This document shows positions 21,668-32,045 of a stretch of 64,000 nt of DNA, in pieces. A program made the position numbers and the translations under genes. Below the pieces are notes generated by a model. The model worked only from the letters and a program-made list of their open reading frames with translations. It was not told the origin of the DNA and did no database searches. Origin of the DNA: Prunus persica (taxonomy: Eukaryota > Streptophyta > Magnoliopsida > Rosales > Rosaceae); contig NC_034011.1 of assembly GCF_000346465.2 (NCBI RefSeq), positions 23,138,264 through 23,202,263 of the forward strand. The letters run 5' to 3'. Position 1 is the stretch's first letter. Every line of letters begins with the position of its first letter.

Positions 21668-22274
21668 CTATTTTTTCACTGACCAAGAGACAACTGTTGA
21701 ACTTAGCATGAATACATATCCAGATGTACTTTTCCTATCATCAAGATTACCTGCATAATCACTATTGCTGAATCCAATTAGCTCACCCCCAGCTTTCTTC
21801 TTGTTTCTAGTTTCCTTCTTGTAGAATAGACCAAGGTCTGCTGTTCCTTTCAAATAGTGAAGCACTCTTTTAGCTGTCTGATAATGAAGTTCACTAGGTG
21901 ATTCCATGTACCTGCTAATAAGGTTCACATCAAACATCAAATTAGGTCTGATAGCAGTTAAGTACATTAGGCTTCCTACTATCTGCTTGAAGTGAGTGCT
22001 ATCGACTCTTTCTCCTCCCACATCCTTGTTAAGCTTTGTTCCTGGAACTATAGGAATTTGGACAAAATTGCAATCTTCCATGTGAAATCTTTTTGAGAAT
22101 TTCCTCAGCATATTTCTTCTGTCCAATAAAGACCCCATTGCTTGTTTGCTTCACTTCAATTCCAAGAAAATAGTGCATTTTTCTAAAGTCTGTCATCTCA
22201 AATTCTTCCATCATGGACCTCTTGAATTCTTTGAACATATCTTCATTATTTCCTGCGAAAATTAGATCATCCAC
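21668..22274 (-). pseudogene. Copia 2 reverse transcriptase end and RNase H
   Basis: Two overlapping minus frames. The first (22274-22029) starts in the active-site box as MDDLIFAGNN, the second D-D of YVDD being intact, and runs through FEMTDFRKMHYFLGIEVK. The second (22138-21668) carries IVGSLMYLTAIRPNLMFDV and RNase H SDYAGNLDDRKSTSGYVF. A one-base shift near 22080 separates them and another precedes YVDD. Beyond 21668 the RNase H C-terminus is still readable with stops. In RNase H the first D of the usual DSDYAG motif is N. Upstream the protein is cut by the long LTR at 22386-24925 and resumes at 24944. Confidence 0.85.
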
Positions 22275-22385
22275 ATATTACAATAAGAATCACACATTCT
22301 TTACCATGCTTGAGAAACAAAATGTGCTCGTATGGGCACTTGGTGAATCCAGCTTTCAAGAAGTGTGACTCTATACGACTATACC

Positions 22386-23908
22386 TGTAACAACCCGACC
22401 CAAATTTAATTTCTATTTTAATTTATTTAAAGTGAAATTACGAATTTACCCTTGGGGTAGGGGTAAATTGGTCATTTTTTTATCCGGAAGGATTTTGGGA
22501 TCACGATTGGTATTTTGGGTAGGTTGTACTGAGACGAATTCGTAGACATGCGGTAGGCTTGAAACGGAGTTGGAACGAAGATTTGGCGATCAAAAGTAAT
22601 TCAGTGGCAAACTTGTAATTATTTCGAAAAGGGTTAGACTAAAAATCTGATTTTTTTTCACTTTTACCTCACACACACTCTCTCTCTCTCTCTCTCTCCC
22701 GATTCTCCCTCTGCGCGCGACCTCCCCCTCCCCCGTTACTGTTCACTGAGACAGAAACCACCACATCGCCGCCACATCTGACCACCCCAGCCCTCGAGAC
22801 CGGTCCCGTTCGACTCGTCGTGAAGCCACGAACTTGAACCACCCAAAGTCCCCGCCGAAAAACGCTAGAATCGTCGACAGCATCGACTGGTTCAAACCCG
22901 ATTGTTCTCGACGTTGCGCCGTCGTCTCCGCCTTCCTATCCCAGTGAAAAAGGTGAGGTTCTTCCTCTTTTTCCTTGGTCTAGCTGACTGTTGTATAGGT
23001 TTGGATCGATTTGCTGTGTAGGAAATCGATTTGAAAACCTAGGTTTTGGCCGGATTTCAAAGTGAAATTCCGGCCAGTTGCCGTCCGAATTGGACCTCTC
23101 TGTAGTTGAATGATGTGATCCTGACCTCGAGTAGAAGCTAGGGTAGGAAGGGTGAGCTCGGGTGTAGAGTTTTTCCGTTGTCGGAATTTACTCTATACAC
23201 CCACGCGCTGCCGGCGCTTGTGGCGGCGCGTGGGTGAGGTGGTGAAGTTGTACTTTGTCCCGATGAGATCCTTAGGTTATCACGAGTGCGTAGGATTTCG
23301 CGGATCTCAATTCGGACGTCGTTTGACTATCGAACGAATTTTCGCATATTGTGCGTTATCCGGGTTCGATAGGTTCTGACCGTTGGATCGTTTTTCAATT
23401 AAAATATGTCGTTCTAGGTATTCTTAGGACTTCACGGATTGTGAATCGGAGCCCCGGATGTTCTGATTCAATAATTCAAAGTTTGTGGGTTAGTGATAAC
23501 CGTCCAATCGTGAGCGATTCCTAAACCTGCAACCGGACCTTAGGACACCTCATACAACGTACACGTACTGGGAACTTAGGGATTTAAGTATTTAATTTAT
23601 GTTTTCCGTTTCGAAGTAATTTTATGTTAATTAAGGGTTCGTATCTCGAAATAGGTGCTCCGACTGCACATACTCAGTAGGCAGGACCCTCTCGTGGTCA
23701 AGCAGCGTGGGAATACTTGTGAGCGGACTTTGTTTTCAATCATATGCATGGTTTATTGATGAAAGATTTATGCATAATGATTTTAATGGTTTATTGAATA
23801 TATTATATTCATGGGTTGAATTTGATGTTTGTATAACGCTTTGGCCTTATATTATAGGTTTGGCATATTTGGGTATCGAGAAAATGTTTTATATGTATTT
23901 TGGGGAAG

Positions 23909-23939
<31 letters not shown>

Positions 23940-24925
23940 CTATAGGTGGGATACTTGGGTTGTTGAGGTGAGTTTGTGGAAGAACTTGAATATGAGGGGT
24001 TGTTGAGAGAAGTTGTATGATTACACTATGTAAGTACCTTCCCCGGTTATTAGGCTTCCTACACGTGGCGTTGGATGTTCCGGCATGTGGGAAGAATAGG
24101 TTATCAGTCTCACACATGGCGTTGGATGTTCCGGCGTGTGAGACACTTTCCATACGCGGCGTTGGATGTTCGGGCGTATGGGAAGACTTTGTATATTGTT
24201 TGGGATCATCACACATGACGTTGGATGTTCCGGTGTGTGATGATCCAGTCTGCGCGCGTAGGACTTAGTATTAGAGCTACACATGGCATTGGATGTTTCG
24301 ATGTTTGAGCTATAGAGTTTCGTCCCCCGGTTGGACCGCTCATCCCTAGACACAAGATAGCACCTGAAAATTCTGCGGGCTAGTCAAACGAGATTTGTTT
24401 TTGAATATTTAATTATGAATTGTAAACCTGCATGTCTTGAGCATTATTTTTACACAGTGGGGTTACTATGTTGTTTTAACTGCAAATCTTATTTTTGTCC
24501 ACTCACATGTTTTCTGTTTTGCTCCCTCCCAGTCAGTAGTCGCCCCAGGAAGGTTGCAAGCAATGTTCGAAGGCCGAATCATTTACATCAGTGGATTAGG
24601 CTTCGAGTAATTTCCTTTTACTCCACTGTTCTTGTAAACTAAATTCAATAGATGCTCTGTTATCGCCCATGTTAGATGTTGCTTGTGAGGCCGGGGGCCA
24701 TTTTGTATGTTTTGTTGTATGATGAAAGCATGCTGCTGGTTGAGATTATTTTTATGTTTGTTGCAGGGTGATATTTTTGCTGGGTTTGCTCAATTACAGG
24801 GGAGACTCTACCAAAATTTTAGTAGAAAGTCTCAATTTTTAGTAAGTGGGACGGGAATCGGGTGATGTCAGAACAACAAAAGGGTCCACTGCAGTTTCAG
24901 GGAAATTCCGAGGCAGGTCTTGTCA
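22386..24925 (+). mobile_element. Solo long LTR, TSD ATACC, inside copia 2 reverse transcriptase
   Basis: TGTAACAACCCGACCC opens and GGTCTTGTCA closes a 2540-bp block bounded by ATACC at 22381-22385 and 24926-24930. Removing it rejoins copia 2 reverse transcriptase: minus-strand ALYGLK before, then a region reading as PRAWYSRIESHFLKAGF across the junction. There is no primer site, coding region or second LTR, so it is a solo LTR or an LTR-only derivative. It contains a short CT tract (22676-22700), G+C-rich sequence near 22710-22930 and hairpins at 24055-24310. Confidence 0.9.
24055..24310 (+). repeat. Variable-stem, conserved-loop hairpin series
   Basis: CTTCCTACA/TGTGGGAAG (24055/24086, one wobble), GTCTCACAC/GTGTGAGAC (24107/24136), CATACG/CGTATG (24151/24175, inside a longer imperfect stem), GATCATCACACA/TGTGTGATGATC (24204/24234, 12 bp perfect), and a decayed fifth near 24275-24310. 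Loops are variants of TGGCGTTGGATGTTCCGG. Confidence 0.85.
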
Positions 24926-24943
24926 ATACCAAGCTCTTGGAGC

Positions 24944-25597
24944 CTACTTTAGTCCATATAAAGCCCTTTTTAATATGTAGACCTTCTGTTCTTTCCCTCT
25001 TTGCACATATCCAGGGGGTTGATCGATGAACACTCTTTCATTGAGCTCTCCATATAAAAATGCAGACTTTACATCAAGTTGATAGATTGACCAATCATTT
25101 TGTGCAGCTAAGGATATAACCAAGCGTATGGTATCATGACGAATCATAGGGGCAAATACTTCTGAATAATCAATACAATATTCTTGAGTATAACCTTTAG
25201 TTACTACCTTGGCCTTGTATTTGTCAATCTCTCCATTTTCTTTGAATTTGGTCTTGAATATCCACTTCACTCCCATTGTTTTTTCTCCTTCAGGTAAGTC
25301 AATCAACTCCCACGTATCATTTCTTTCAATAGCTTGTATCTCCAAGTCCATGGCTTTTCTCCACTTTGAACTCTTCACAGCATCATCAAAAGTAGTGGGA
25401 TCATTCCTACCAGTCAAAGCAATTTGAGCAATGTTCTCATTATCTGAGAGCTCATTACCGCTCACATAATCTGTTGTCCAGCCAGGGGGTCTTCTCTGCC
25501 TTGATACATTTGGTGAAGCTTCATTAATTCTTGGTGAATTGTGTCCATCAGGTTCATCTTCTACTTCCCTAGATGTGACTTCTTCAACACCATTCAC
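24944..25597 (-). CDS. Copia 2 pol: linker and N-terminal reverse transcriptase
   Basis: 217-codon open frame. It begins in the hydrophilic linker after integrase (RRPPGWTTDYVSGNEL) and continues into reverse transcriptase: WRKAMDLEIQAIERNDTWEL, KTMGVKWIFKTKF, YSEVFAPMIRHDTIRLVIS, IYQLDVKSAFLYGELNE, and ALYGLK at the end, where a CAG-type glutamine codon has become TAG. In the intact enzyme this part holds the fingers and the first catalytic aspartate (QLDVKSAF). The rest lies beyond the solo LTR at 22386-24925. It is part of a dead element and not a host gene. Confidence 0.85.
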   Translation of the reverse strand: MNGVEEVTSREVEDEPDGHNSPRINEASPNVSRQRRPPGWTTDYVSGNELSDNENIAQIALTGRNDPTTFDDAVKSSKWRKAMDLEIQAIERNDTWELIDLPEGEKTMGVKWIFKTKFKENGEIDKYKAKVVTKGYTQEYCIDYSEVFAPMIRHDTIRLVISLAAQNDWSIYQLDVKSAFLYGELNERVFIDQPPGYVQRGKEQKVYILKRALYGLK

Positions 25598-25648
25598 TGT
25601 TTCAATTTCTTCAAGATCAACACCAGCTCTCTTTTCTTGTTTATTGTT

Positions 25649-26632
25649 CTAGTCCCAACCATTAGCTTCATCAAATACCACATCTCTACTGATTATGATT
25701 TTTTGAGTCTCTGGATTGTATAGTCTGTAGGCCTTTGACTCTTCACTGACTTCGAGCATCACACATTTTTTGCTCTTATCATCAAGCTTGGTTCTTAGAT
25801 TGTCTGGAATGTGAACATAAGCCAGACAACCAAAAACCTTAAAATAATTCACTTGAGGTTTTTTGCCACTCCATGCCTCCTCTGGTGTTACACTCTTCAC
25901 AGCATGAGTAGGACATCTGTTTAGGATGTGTGAGCTCCAATTCACAGATTCGGGCCAAAATTTCCTTGGCACCTTCATTCTTGCTAGCATGCTCCTTACC
26001 ATGTTCATAATGGTACGATTTTTCCTCTCGGCCACACTATTTTGTTGTGGTGAGTAAGTTGCAGTTAATTGCCTGTGTATACTATTCTTCTCACAGAAAT
26101 GAACAAAATCATTGGAAGTAAATTCTCCACCCCTGTTAGTTTGAAGAGCTTTAATAAACACACCAGTTTCTTTTTCAACAGAGGCTTTAAATTTCTTGAA
26201 AACTACTAGAGCTTCAGACTTCTCAGTAAGGAAATATATCCATGTTTTCCTACTAAAATCATCAGTAAAGGTTATGAAATACCTTTTGTTGCTGTTGGAG
26301 ATTGGGTTGACAGGTCCACATATGTCAGAATGAACCAATCCAAGTATTTGTGTGGCTCTCCAATTGCTCTCCTTAAGAAATGGCTCACGATGTTGCTTTC
26401 CCACCATACATTCTTCACAAACTTTTGAAGGAACTTGCAGTGGAGGAAGACCTTTCACCATATTTTTTTGTTGGAGTGCTTTAAGACCATTGAAGTTTAG
26501 ATGTCCAAATCTGTAGTGCCACAACCACATGTCCTCTTCTACTGTAGATTTGAAACACATTTGCTTCTCAGCTACTGATTCAGTTTTGAGTAAAAACATG
26601 CAATTGGAGGTCATATCAGCTTGAATGATCAA
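25649..26632 (-). CDS. Copia 2 pol: GAG-pre-integrase and integrase
   Basis: 327-codon open frame. Zinc-binding HHCC segment: WHYRFGHLNFNGLKAL then CEECMVGKQHREPF (about residues 38-85). Integrase core follows: LVHSDICGPVNPISNSNKRY with the first catalytic D, FTDDFSRKTWIYFL, then ALQTNRGGEFTSNDF, and YSPQQNSVAERKNRTIMNMV with the catalytic E. The second catalytic aspartate, expected as TDRGGEF, is N here, and the usual QQNGVAER is QQNSVAER. Together with stops on each side this predicts an inactive integrase. The C-terminal part (WSGKKPQVNYFKVFGCLAYV) is well kept. Confidence 0.88.
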   Translation of the reverse strand: MIIQADMTSNCMFLLKTESVAEKQMCFKSTVEEDMWLWHYRFGHLNFNGLKALQQKNMVKGLPPLQVPSKVCEECMVGKQHREPFLKESNWRATQILGLVHSDICGPVNPISNSNKRYFITFTDDFSRKTWIYFLTEKSEALVVFKKFKASVEKETGVFIKALQTNRGGEFTSNDFVHFCEKNSIHRQLTATYSPQQNSVAERKNRTIMNMVRSMLARMKVPRKFWPESVNWSSHILNRCPTHAVKSVTPEEAWSGKKPQVNYFKVFGCLAYVHIPDNLRTKLDDKSKKCVMLEVSEESKAYRLYNPETQKIIISRDVVFDEANGWD

Positions 26633-26654
26633 ACCCTTTATTAGGATGATGAAT

Positions 26655-26933
26655 CTAACAAGAGTTCTTTTGAATCAAAATGACAATTCCTTTCTCTTGC
26701 AACTGACCAAGACTGATCATATTGCTTTTTAATTCTGGAACATAAAATACCTCAGTTATACAGTGCTTCACTCCATTGACTTCAATCCTTATGTTGCCTC
26801 CCATTACACTAAGACTGGAGTTGTTTCCAAGCTTCACATTATCCCTGAAAGATTCATCCATTTTCGAAAACAACTTCTTACTCCCACTCATGTGATTGCT
26901 GCATCCAGAATCCAAGTACCAAGTGCTACTCAT
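26655..26933 (-). pseudogene. Copia 2 protease, separated from gag by a stop
   Basis: MSSTWYLDSGCSNHMSG carries the copia aspartic protease DSG active site, followed by KLGNNSSLSVMGGNIRI and FYVPELKSNMISLGQL. An in-frame TAA lies just upstream (minus, about 26936), between the zinc-knuckle tail VEDEGD and MSS. The frame ends at 26655 and pre-integrase starts at 26632 after a shift. The protease would process the Gag-Pol polyprotein. Confidence 0.85.
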
Positions 26934-27029
26934 TTAATCACCTTCATCTTCAACATATGCCATCAGCAACATTTGTTCCTCAGTCTCTGCCACATTAGCC
27001 TTGTACTCCTTCTCCTTCTGAGGACATTC

Positions 27030-27080
27030 ATACTGAAAATGTCCAAGTTCATGCAGTGGTAGCACTCCACAGTTGATTTG
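27030..27080 (-). pseudogene. Copia 2 gag zinc knuckle
   Basis: On the minus strand CYHCMNLGHFQYEC is a C-x2-C-x4-H-x4-C nucleocapsid knuckle, lying between the gag frame (ends 27195) and the protease. It is too short to show as a separate frame. Frame changes near 27060-27190 cut it from gag. Confidence 0.75.
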
Positions 27081-27194
27081 TCAAATGAAACTTGTCGGCC
27101 TCTCCCTCCTCCACGACCTCTGAAACTGCCTCAACCTCTTCCTCTTCTTGGTGAATAAGTCTCTTGACTAACCTTCAAGGTTTGCTCTTCCATT

Positions 27195-27821
27195 TCATGA
27201 CAGTTCATGTACCAGCAGACTACTTTGCACTTCATCAATTGAAAGGGCATTAATATCCTTTGACTCTTCAATTGAATATACATCATAGTTATACTTAGGT
27301 GTCATAGACCTGAGAATCTTCTCAATCACAGTTACATCTTCCATTTTATCTCCATGTATCCTCATTTTACTTGCAACAGTTAATGTTCGAGCAAAATAGT
27401 TAGTGACTGTTTCTCCATTCTTCATTTGAAACATCTCGAACTCTTTGCGAAGAGCTTGCAGTTGTGCACGTTTGACTCTAGCCGTGCCTTGATACTTTTT
27501 CTTCAAGGAATCCCAGATATCCTTTGCCGTGTCCTTCTTCAGAATTATCTCCAAAATAGCTCGATCAATGGCTTGAAACAAGTATTTCTTGGCCTTTGAG
27601 TCTTTGAGCTTTTGATCTTTTAAGGTTTTGAGTTGAGCTTCTATCAACACCGTTCCTCCTGCATATGCTGTGATTCCATTCTCCCCGAGACTCCAGTATT
27701 CTTTATATCTCAAAAAATTCTCCATTAACATACTCCAATGGTCATAGTGACCATCGAAGCGTGGGATTGATGGTTGAATAAAGCTACTTCTTTCAGTTGA
27801 CATTGATACTTGATACGACAA
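27195..27821 (-). CDS. Copia 2 gag (UBN2/DUF4219 type)
   Basis: 208-codon open frame starting MSYQVSMSTERSSFIQPSIP and containing FDGHYDHWSMLMENFLRYKE, AIDRAILEIILKKDTAKDIW, WDSLKKKYQGTARVKRAQLQ and TVTNYFARTLTVASKMRIHG, the typical plant copia gag of the UBN2 class with N-terminal DUF4219-like part. The product would form the particle that packages element RNA. The primer site and LTR lie immediately upstream at 27850-27876. The stop at 27195 falls before the zinc knuckle and so truncates the polyprotein. Confidence 0.9.
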   Translation of the reverse strand: MSYQVSMSTERSSFIQPSIPRFDGHYDHWSMLMENFLRYKEYWSLGENGITAYAGGTVLIEAQLKTLKDQKLKDSKAKKYLFQAIDRAILEIILKKDTAKDIWDSLKKKYQGTARVKRAQLQALRKEFEMFQMKNGETVTNYFARTLTVASKMRIHGDKMEDVTVIEKILRSMTPKYNYDVYSIEESKDINALSIDEVQSSLLVHELS

Positions 27822-27861
27822 GAGTTGCTGCTTTTCTTTGCTCTTCAGGCCCCAATTTGGA

Positions 27862-27876
27862 GCTCTAATACCAATT
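27862..27876 (-). promoter_or_regulatory. Primer binding site of copia 2
   Basis: On the minus strand TGGTATTAGAGCTCC follows the LTR end after two bases; it matches the initiator Met tRNA 3' end site TGGTATCAGAGC with one change. Confidence 0.8.
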
Positions 27877-28105
27877 GTCGATATCTAACTTTGAATTGAG
27901 AGAATGCAATAGTTTATTGAATGGAAAGTGGCTTTTAAATAGCCTTACATAACAGAAAGCAGAAGAACACGATCCCATGACTAACAGTCCCTGAAGTCAA
28001 GGGATCCTCCTAAAGAAAAATTCAAACCTTATCTACTTCCTTAAAACAAGGTTTATTTCAACTAAAACTAAACAACTTTAACAAATAGTAAATAACAACT
28101 TTTCA
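27876..28105 (-). repeat. 5' LTR of copia 2
   Basis: 230 bp, partner at 14824-15051. It is followed by AGACCCACATGGAT and then by the long LTR at 28120. Confidence 0.9.
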
Positions 28106-28119
28106 AGACCCACATGGAT

Positions 28120-31100
28120 TGACAGGACCCGACCCAAATTTCATTTTGGAATCCGAGCCGAACCCTGCGCGTGTCCAACACCTGGGGAGTGCCGAGCAAA
28201 AATGACATGTTTGCCCTTCTATTCAAAATTCAATTTATTTCAGGTTTAACTTCTGCCGAAAATTCGGCAGAGTCTCCCCTGTAAATTGAACATTTCCCAA
28301 AATTTTCACATGTCAACAAACATTTAGATATCCCAATCATTCAGCATGCATAAAGTATACCCAAGCAAATCAAGCATCATATTATTCTGGCCTCAGGCCG
28401 CAACAACTCAAATAAATCAATTTGCTAATAAAATTCATCTCAACTTTCAGAACAACAATAATACATTAGCAATCTCAAACATTCTAACTCGTGGCTGTAC
28501 CTTTTAACCATAGGCTGCCTACATACCCTTACTGAGGGATCAAGCCACACGTAGTTCTCATATTTCACACAGCTTCATGTTCCTAACTTCTTAGCATTAC
28601 TCACTTGGCAATATATAATTAAATGAATGAATAAAAGTATTTGGATTCAGGTAATCGCACTTTGGTAGCCATAACTATCCATTTTCTCGTGACACCATTG
28701 GTGACACATCCTGCCCAGTAATCCTCGCTGGACTCAGGAGACAGCTGGTCAACCTGATCCGCAATCCTCGCTCCTACGGTCCAGATAACTCTAAGACTCG
28801 TGGGGCAAAATGCTAGAAAAACTCGAGCTATTTAATACTATATCAAATAATAAAAGATAAAGATAAATAAACATAAGAAAATAAAATAACATACAACAAG
28901 TTAAAAATTAACAAACTCCGAAGACCCTTGTATCCTTGTATTGAAACTCACATAAGGTTTATAAATAAATATATATATATATATATACATATTTACATAT
29001 CAACAACTTAATTAGGATCTATATATATATATTTATTTCCATTCGTCACTAGTAAAACAAATGTAACACTTAATAAAATAATGGTAGCTGTATAAAATCC
29101 TGAATTTAGTTTAAAAGCATCTCAGAACTTAAATTATCTCCACCTAGGCGTACCCCCCATTTCTGATCCGTCAATTCCTTTAATACTGTCAATTCTATCC
29201 TCGCAGGTCTCGGAAATATAGAGTTAACCGAGCCTCATTCCTCGCAGGTCTCAGAGAGAACACTTCAATCTGAGCCGCAATCCTCGCAGGTCTCAAAGAT
29301 AACACTTCAATCTGAGCCGCAATCCTCACACCACACGGTTCAAGAGTCCCTGAAACTCGTGGGGCACTATCAAAATAACCAAACTGTTTCAAAGTAACTA
29401 GGGGGCACCCTCATGGTGAGTTTGAAAATCATAACCCGTCATTTATATCAACTTTCAATAAACTTGTTCTCAACTAAACTTAAAATATATATACATTTAT
29501 ATGCCACAATCTGATGAAAGCCAAGTGCTATGATTCATCCTTTTCAACTAATGAATACACATATATTAAACACTTAGCTAGTATGTTAGCCATACCGATC
29601 TCTGATTAACAAACCGTTCAAATATTATATGAATAATCTTATGACATAATTAACCATATGAATATATAAGCATGTGATAAATTAATAGATAATTAAATAC
29701 TCATCCTGAATTCACATAAAATCAAGAAATTTAGACCATAAATAAACCAATTGAACACTCGCACGCACATGAACTTTCTAAAAGCTTAAACATATTCTAT
29801 GGAGCTCATCCTCAATATTTAATCCAAAATCCTAGCCCTGGGCTCCTAAAAGTGCGTGTATTGAATTGAAGGTCATTCTCAAGCCTATGTAAGCTTTTCC
29901 ACTTATTAGGATGATCTATAAGTGCCTCGGGACTCAAAAAGCCATAAGTCCCAAAAAGTCAACCCTGGACCCCGTGGGGTCCACAACCTCAAAATTTGGA
30001 TTCGAGAGTTCCTAGAGGTTCTAACATGCCTAGGACATATGTCTCGAGAGTCTGGTCTCGATCGGACGGTCGGACTACTCACGATCGCACGATCGGACGG
30101 TTATTGTAAACCTAGCCCTAGGGTTGGCCTTTTCGGATTATCCGGGATGCCGATTTACAATCCATCGAATCCTACACGATCCTAGAATTGTCTAGATCAA
30201 CATATAAGAAATTGATTGAGATCCAATGGTTCAAACGTATCGAACCCAGAAATCGCACAATATGTGAGATCCGTTTGGGGTTCAAACGTTGTCTGAATTG
30301 AGATCCGTGAATTCCTAGGCGCTCGTGACAACAAAAGGATAATTTTAGAACATAATGTCGAACCATTACCCTGTCCACACGCCGCCACACGCGGCGGCAG
30401 CACGTGGGTGTCTAGATAAATTTTGGTGACCAGAAAACTTCAAGGTTGAAGGCCAAGCTTCCTACCTTACGTAAAACACCTTATTTGAAACCACTTTTGT
30501 TCGGACTTACCCCAAAAAGCGGCCGGAATCGAAGGCCGAAACTGGCCAAAAGTTCAATCGCTTAATCAACCAATTAAACGTAGAATTTTTTCAAAAATAT
30601 CAAAATCAGAAGCTAGAACACGTTGAAAGGATAGAAAAACATACCAAAATTCGAAAGATTTGGTGGCCGGAGGCGTCCGAACGAGTTCCCGAAAGTTCAT
30701 TAAAAAACTGACCAACACCGCTTGTTTCGGGGCTGATTCCGGCGACCACGCCAGTGGATCAAGGCTGGGACCGGTCGGGAATTGAATAGGGAAGTGAGGT
30801 GGTTCTAGCGGGACCGGTGCTGCCAAGAGTGGAGGTGTGCACTGGCGGTGGTGGAGGAGAGAAGTTGGTTGGTCGTGAAGCTTCCGAGGGGAGGAGAAAA
30901 TCTGGGTTTTAAAACTGAACTTTGAAATATTTACAATTATGACACTGAGCTTCTTTTGATCGTAACTTCTTCGTTACAACTCTGATTTGAGCCCATTGTG
31001 TATCTAATGGACTCATCTCGACGTGCTCTATGCAACGGTACAACTGAAATTTCCAAATTCCTTCCCAGTCAAAAAGTCAACTTTTTCCCTAATAATTAAT

Positions 31101-31171
31101 TCTATGGGCAAAATTGTATTTTTCTCTAATAATTTAATAATTAAAAATTAATTAAGGACCGGGTTGTTACA
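28120..31171 (-). mobile_element. Solo long LTR (variant subfamily), TSD TGGAT
   Basis: In minus orientation it starts TGTAACAACCCGGTCC and ends GGTCCTGTCA, with TGGAT at 28115-28119 and 31172-31176. It is 3052 bp with no convincing ORF. It shares end sequences and a CACGCGGCGGCAGC-type block (about 30370-30410) with the other TGTAACA LTRs. In place of their hairpins it has two or three units with TCCTCGCAGGTCTC and TTCAATCTGAGCCGC around 29200-29330. It lies only 14 bp from the copia 2 LTR. Confidence 0.88.
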
Positions 31172-31176
31172 TGGAT

Positions 31177-31492
31177 GGCGCCTTCAGAGTGGAGAAATAT
31201 TTCAAGTGCTTCTCACTCCTGCAATCAAATCCATAGTGAAGGTCAATGGCAGAATTGTGTGACAGAGTTGATACACGATGCACCAAGATATCACGACGCA
31301 GGTGAAGAAGAAGAAGAAACTGGTTTGCACTGTGTTGGACTCACTTGTTCTATTCAGCGAGAGTGCTATTTTGCGAACCAATTTTCAACCTCACTATATT
31401 AGAAAAGCGAGTGAGCCCATTTTTTAACCATTGGACTATACAATCCCATTGAAGTTAGTCCATTCTCAAATCAAACATGGATTTAAGTATTA
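31177..31492. other. Unassigned flank between mobile elements
   Basis: No gene supported. An open plus frame at 31175-31402 has no recognisable domain. The last 60 bases, joined to 33601-33650, look like the end of another transposon (see 10226-10440). Confidence 0.35.
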
Positions 31493-32002
31493 GGCTAAAT
31501 TGTAGCTATGGTCCCTGGACTAAACCCCAACTTTATTTTTCGTCCCTTACATTGTTAAATTGTTACTGTGGTACTTTAATTAGATCTCATATTGCATTAT
31601 TGGTCTTTCTGTCAATTGAGTTAAATTTTCTGTCAAAATTAAGGGCAAATTGGAAAATTCATAATTTCTCTCTCTCTCTCTCTCTCTCTCTCCCTCTCTC
31701 TCTCTCTTTCCTCTGCGCTCTCCCACTTCCCCCTGATGATTTCTTCTTCCCCCAACCCTTGCACTCACGAATTGGGGAATTGAAACAGATAAATGGCATT
31801 GCCTTGCGATTAGGTCCAAGCTAGACGGCATTGCGTTGTATTTAGGGCTAGAGCCATTGTTGATGATGAACTCGGCTGATTTAACAAATATGGGGTTGAT
31901 TGAGATCGCTAGAGGGTGCTGCAAATCACTTCCCCCCGATGATTTCTTCTTCCCCCAACCCAGCACCCACGAACCCAGAACCCTCAACCCTAGCCCGGGG
32001 CT

Positions 32003-32045
<43 letters not shown>

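Larger units (their letters stand above)
14824..28105 (-). mobile_element. Copia element 2, host of nested insertions
   Basis: LTRs of about 230 bp (TGTCGATATC...TTTTCA) lie at 14824-15051 plus 21272-21273 and at 27876-28105. On the minus strand the right LTR is followed by the initiator-Met primer site TGGTATTAGAGC, and the left one is preceded by the purine tract AAGGGAGGGTG. Between them, in minus order, lie gag, protease, integrase, reverse transcriptase and RNase H, the copia order. The element is dead: in-frame stops, altered integrase residues and two large insertions (15052-21266 and 22386-24925). No clean target duplication is visible (TCAAT on the left, AGACC on the right), so the flanks may have rearranged. 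Confidence 0.9.

Noticed and set aside
22029..22274. Separate small gene starting MDDLIFAGNN
   Set aside because: It is the YVDD end of copia 2 reverse transcriptase after a frame slip, not a start codon.
28120..31171. Long LTRs as complete Ty3/gypsy elements
   Set aside because: None of the TGTAACA blocks contains gag or pol, and superfamily cannot be assigned from an LTR alone; called solo or LTR-only instead.
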